A stretch of DNA of 64,000 bases from Antedon mediterranea (lineage: Eukaryota; Echinodermata; Crinoidea; Comatulida; Antedonidae): assembly GCF_964355755.1 (NCBI RefSeq), contig NC_092672.1:35026501-35090500 (forward strand), read 5' to 3'. The notes below the pieces were generated by a model that was not told where the DNA came from, did no database searches, and saw nothing but the letters and a program-made list of their open reading frames with translations. The translations under genes were made by a program, and so were the position numbers. Below, one piece after another: positions 60,901 to 64,000 of this stretch (its first letter is position 1; each line of letters begins with the position of its first letter).

Positions 60901-62617
60901 CCAGTGTACACAGTTATACACCTGTGTGCACTTTTAAAGAATGCAGTAGGGGGTTACCCCGGTGAACAGGTTCCCAAAATAGCCCCTGTATAAGGGGATT
61001 ACTACCTATCTTAGTAATTCTTGCCTAAAAATAAAAATACACAAAAATAAAAATTTTTAAAAAACTATATAAAATTCATCAATGATTGATACTTACTTGA
61101 AATACTCTTCAGTAGACGACACAGAATCATTGGTCGTATTATACTCTTTATAGTTCTTGAGAGAAACACAGTTATCTGTATTCCAATAATTGCCGCAAGA
61201 ATCCCAAGGCAGCTCCGCGTTGAAGGACGCCACCAGATAGAAGAGCGCCCATGCCATAATAACATTGTAATATGTGGTTAAAAGAAAGGTAATCGCAACT
61301 GTAGCAACGCCAGTCCCTGCAAATTAACATTTTTGATACATTATCTGGGATGGAATTGCTATAAAACAGTCTTTTTAAGTGATGGTCTTAACTCCCCGAT
61401 TAAAGCTGGCTTTATCAGATACAAGATTGTCTTAATTACTAAAGCCACTCCTGTAATAGACCATTGCTGTAGAACAGTATTTGTTTTTTATTACGTATTT
61501 ACTATAGGCAAATTGCCAAGGATAACCATAAGAGAATTCATTCACTATTCTTCTTAAAGATGGCAATCCTGTTCACAAGACAAACATTACACAAGATGCT
61601 CTACATAAACCAAGTCTTATTACAATTCTTTGGCAAGTCTTAGCTAAGACTGCGTACAGTAACAAATTGAGGGCACACTTTACAAGTACTGTAGAATACC
61701 AAATAAGGTAATGTTCATCACTTTCTCAATTCACAATCATAACAGTACGTACATTATTATTTGATTTAACACATAAAACTCATTCAATATGTTGTCTTTC
61801 ACGATAAAAAATACGTATAAAGGAACATCACGTTGACAAAAGAGAGGTTTTAGACTGCTTTAAAATTCTTTCGAGTAGGCTTTAATTTTAAAGACTGCTT
61901 ACTTACAGAATAGACTGTGGTATAGAAGTGGTCTATAATATTGACTACTTGCTACAGCACAAATGAAAGCAGGCTAAACGCTAACACCGTTTATAGACCG
62001 CTTTATAGCAATCTTCCCTGAGGGAAACTACCTTGAAATATTACAGTACATTTTTGTATGGTGGCAAATTTATGTAATCAAGAATGTTCACAATAGCAAT
62101 AAATAAGCCATTTCTTTGTTAAGTATAAATGTAATTTTTTTTTCATTTCCTGAAGTTACATAGACAGGATTTGAAACCAGAAATTGCTAAGCGAGCATGT
62201 TAACGACCCCAAAGCTACAAATATGGGGTCATTAATTAAACATGAGAGATATAAATTTCAACATCTCTTTTTTTAAATAGATTTGTTTGTTTATCTCTAC
62301 TTTTTATAAATAACAATGCAAAAGATAGGACATTAAAAGTTCTATCTATCTAACAAGTTATGTTTTGCTACTTTGTTATATATTATAATCTTTAGGCCCT
62401 ATTTCAAAATTCTGGATCGACCACTGGCCAGCCATTCCTTCCTTTCCTATTACCATATAAAATCACTATAGCTGTACAGTACCTTGAAGTATAGGCGCCA
62501 ACATCTTGATGGCCTCCACTGGCCCATTCCTGGTATATTGGCCCACGGCTAGCTCCATTAGAAGAAGAGGTATCCCCGTGAAAAACAGCATAATGAAGTA
62601 TGGAATGAGGAACGCAC
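48908..62617 (-). CDS. Sodium/chloride-dependent neurotransmitter-type transporter (SLC6), 5' part missing
   Basis: Twelve exons: 62483-62617, 61097-61316, 59897-60029, 58733-58867, 58408-58514, 54546-54670, 53989-54101, 53450-53590, 52212-52311, 51757-51857, 49353-49520 and 48908-49057. They join in phase to 541 residues plus stop. The visible part starts in TM2 ([19 protein letters not shown]). It includes [15 protein letters not shown] in the TM3-TM4 loop with two Asn glycosylation-type sites, [30 protein letters not shown] (TM6), [11 protein letters not shown] (TM7), [21 protein letters not shown] (TM8) and [12 protein letters not shown]. It ends in a charged tail (MEHYKKHEI). TM1 and the N-terminus lie beyond 64000. 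The family moves amino acids, GABA, monoamines or osmolytes with Na+ and Cl-. The substrate cannot be told; TM6 AAAQNFNS differs from the usual AATQ(I/V)FFS. Confidence 0.92.
49641..51195 (+). mobile_element. 48-bp-core mobile element, copy E, longest, ~28 cores
   Basis: Starts with four 19-bp units ctgatgaagggctagtgca (the last altered to gagctagtgttgcccgaaag), then the flank ctgctaacttttctggctg. Cores (gagatccagccactgatacc) follow to about 51175, then ttttttcagtaatttgcct and ttggatt. Flanked by the 14-bp duplication TATATATATTTAAA (49627-49640, 51196-51209). It lies in the intron between the SLC6 exons at 49353 and 51757. Confidence 0.9.
51608..51747. mobile_element. MITE family 1 copy
   Basis: Ends 10 bp before SLC6 exon 51757-51857. 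Right end gtgtagacagagctt. Confidence 0.85.
51977..52137. mobile_element. MITE family 1 copy
   Basis: Left end aaactttgtctaccct; right end gtgtagacagagctt. SLC6 intron. Confidence 0.84.
52598..52745. mobile_element. MITE family 1 copy, left end decayed
   Basis: Left terminal repeat lost; core and right end (gtgtagacagag) intact. It abuts the LINE fragment that follows. Confidence 0.78.
52794..53372 (+). mobile_element. Non-LTR retrotransposon 3' end with reverse transcriptase remnant
   Basis: A 121-residue open frame (52794-53159) contains [14 protein letters not shown] and [14 protein letters not shown], the signature C-terminal region of CR1/Jockey-like LINE polymerases. It is followed by an AT-rich 3' region ending in a gaataaataaataaataaa tail at about 53350. 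The upstream polymerase and endonuclease are missing, so the copy is 5'-truncated. It lies in an SLC6 intron. Confidence 0.85.
54255..54470 (-). repeat. LINE-tail-like fragment
   Basis: ttatttaattcatttcatttatttttc resembles the reverse-oriented LINE tails elsewhere in the window. Weak evidence. Confidence 0.25.
55095..55215. mobile_element. Decayed arm of the foldback element family
   Basis: Shares tgggtgtggtctaatag, tttctgctct and atccattcatag with the arms of 27921-28648. SLC6 intron. Confidence 0.5.
55916..56059. mobile_element. MITE family 1 copy
   Basis: Left terminal repeat decayed; right end gtgtagacagagctt. SLC6 intron. Confidence 0.8.
56085..56215. mobile_element. MITE family 1 partial copy with expanded core
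   Basis: Right part only, with four ctaccatattt(g)gg-type units and no terminal gacagagctt. It lies next to the previous copy and may derive from it by duplication. Confidence 0.7.
58876..59045. repeat. AAT-rich imperfect microsatellite
   Basis: Repeated aataataataaacaataac blocks with a period near 25 bp inside an (aat)n stretch, just 5' of an SLC6 exon on the minus strand. Confidence 0.85.
59241..59634. repeat. 61-bp tandem array with palindromic units
   Basis: About six near-identical 61-bp units contain tatagctatagcctatagct, ataacttataggctacag and tatgacctatagctatat. Each unit can fold on itself through the tatagctata and taggctata segments. SLC6 intron. Confidence 0.9.
60089..60316 (-). 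mobile_element. SINE family 2b, full copy
   Basis: On the minus strand, the head reads gtggagttgtggcttggtgg and tcctgggttcaagtcccgtc (B-box-like), followed by the body shared with 17334-17516. A fragment of the same body in the same orientation lies at about 61560-61650. SLC6 intron. Confidence 0.7.
60433..60731. mobile_element. MITE family 1 copy interrupted by an insertion
   Basis: Left half 60433-60543 and right half from about 60672 are separated by about 130 bp of unrelated sequence (cttcttacttgaatcttcgg). The insert has no clear ends. Confidence 0.75.
60875..60975 (+). mobile_element. SINE family 1 body fragment
   Basis: ggattataaaccgtaggtcc, gtgtgcacttttaaagaa and gggggttaccccggtg match the body of the 45388 copy; the tRNA-like head is absent. 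Confidence 0.65.
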
Positions 62618-64000
62618 CTGTACCAGTGAATAAAAATACAATTAGTTATTAATATTTGTTTATAATTTTTTTATTTATACTGATTCTCTCCTTTAAAACA
62701 GAGACAAAGAAAGGTTTTTTTGTCTGGGCCTATCCTACTGTACCATTGCAATGTTTAGTCGTAATGTAATATTTTCTTTCACCATTTTTAATATCGATTG
62801 GGAGCCACTTTATCAAGCATTAATAATTCCATGTTTTAGCTTTATTATTCTGCACCAGTGAGAGAGGGGCCGAGCGGTTAAGACGGTGGAACCGTAACTA
62901 CGTAACCATAACATCAGCAAGGGTTGGACGCTCACTCGCTCCATGATTCTGGGTCTTCTTGAATAAGGACTATAAACCGTAGGTCAATTGTACACATATT
63001 GCTTGTGTGCACTTTAAAGAACCTAGTACATCTTTCAGGGAAGTACCCCGGTGTACTAGTTCACATACTGGGCCACTGTCATGGACAGACGTAATGGCGC
63101 CGTAATTGGCTGCCGGTGACATAATGGGACCATTAGGGGAGAAGAATGTTGTTGAAAAGGTGTAACAATAACATCCAGGTCCATAGCGCTCTGATCTTCA
63201 TGAGATAGAGATATATAAATGTCAGTATATAAAAACACAACAGGCACAGAAAATGAATTCTAAAACGCCCGGTAATATTATACTGAAATTTAAATATAAA
63301 ATATATTATACAATGGCTACCAGATATCTCTCTATGTAGATGGTTAAACCTGAACCAGTATTTATTATACAACTGTTTCAGACCATTAGAATTAAACACT
63401 ATTTTCCAACATAAAAACATTAATTTTTTATTTAAATATCTCTGCAAATTAAAACTATGAAAACACATATCACTGTACAAAACTATGTGATAAAGTCTAA
63501 TAATACATAAAACATTGTCATGTCATGATGACTCAGCGAATTTTGTTGATGACGCAGGCAATCATAAAATGAATATTGATTAAATATATTATATCACTTC
63601 AATGTACAAACTCTATTCAATTAGGATTATTAATTTATTCTTTTTGTAAAGGGCACACAGTAAAAAGAGAGTTCGTTCAAACTATATAAAGTTCCTCCAC
63701 CCTCCACCCCCAATCTGGTGTGCCTTCTGTTCAAAACAGAATGGAAATTAATATTTGTATCTTCTAATACAAATAATTCAAGATCTACTAACAAAATATA
63801 TTCGGGTTTTATTTGTTCTTTTTTTGTTTTTCTATGTTTGGTATATGGATGTACTATCCGAATAAAGGAAATGCTGCCAATGAAAAACCCCTATCCACTG
63901 ATTGTATCTTTCAACCTCTGACCATGAGTAAACTTTGACCATTTTATCCACGATCACAGTGAATGTGAAAGCACTTAAGTATATTACTTACTGATGTTTA
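62618..64000. other. SLC6 intron running off the right edge
   Basis: No exon of the missing N-terminal part could be recognised. It contains a SINE copy (62855-63062). A gtaagt donor-like site on the minus strand ends at 63991, but the few bases left of the edge do not encode the expected NGG before GAFL. Confidence 0.4.
62855..63062 (+). mobile_element. SINE family 1 copy
   Basis: The head aggggccgagcggttaagac and the body ggactataaaccgtaggtca, aaagaacctagtacatcttt and taccccggtgtact match the 45388 copy. The B box is decayed (gggttggacgctc). Confidence 0.72.

Overview
This is a window of animal nuclear DNA. It is AT-rich, with intron-split genes, canonical GT-AG splice sites and many short inverted-repeat transposons. 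The gene set (SPRING1, RNFT, a Mondo bHLH-Zip factor, MED19, PGAM5, HGH1, an SLC6 transporter) and its partial match to human chromosome 12q24 gene order suggest an invertebrate deuterostome. An echinoderm is plausible but not proven. All exon joins below were made by hand by matching splice phase; cumulative lengths close in frame for every gene.

Layout: an unrecognised gene (minus, 3' end off the left edge); SPRING1 (minus, 3493-5901) head-to-head with RNFT1/2 (plus, 6691-11121); Mondo/MLXIP (minus, 16756-34324, 17 coding exons) head-to-head with MED19 (plus, 34792-37036); PGAM5 (minus, 39288-42501) head-to-head with HGH1 (plus, 43250-45106); and an SLC6 transporter (minus, 48908-62617, 5' end off the right edge). 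Genes therefore alternate between three divergent promoters and three convergent tails. Most are housekeeping or metabolic: sterol/SREBP control (SPRING1), ER ubiquitin ligation (RNFT), sugar-responsive transcription (Mondo), Mediator (MED19), mitochondrial phosphatase (PGAM5), eEF2 folding (HGH1) and solute uptake (SLC6). I see no operon-like functional unit.

Non-coding DNA is dominated by mobile elements. One palindromic MITE family, with AAGCTCTGTCTACACTATC ends, occurs about 32 times. At least five other inverted-repeat families, two or three tRNA-derived SINE families and several LINE 3' fragments are present. The most unusual item is a dispersed element with a 48-bp core expanded to about 25-28 copies at two loci. 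It has a constant 3' end, a variable 5' end with a hammerhead-like motif, and 13-14 bp target duplications. The long open frames over these arrays are artefacts of a repeat length divisible by three.
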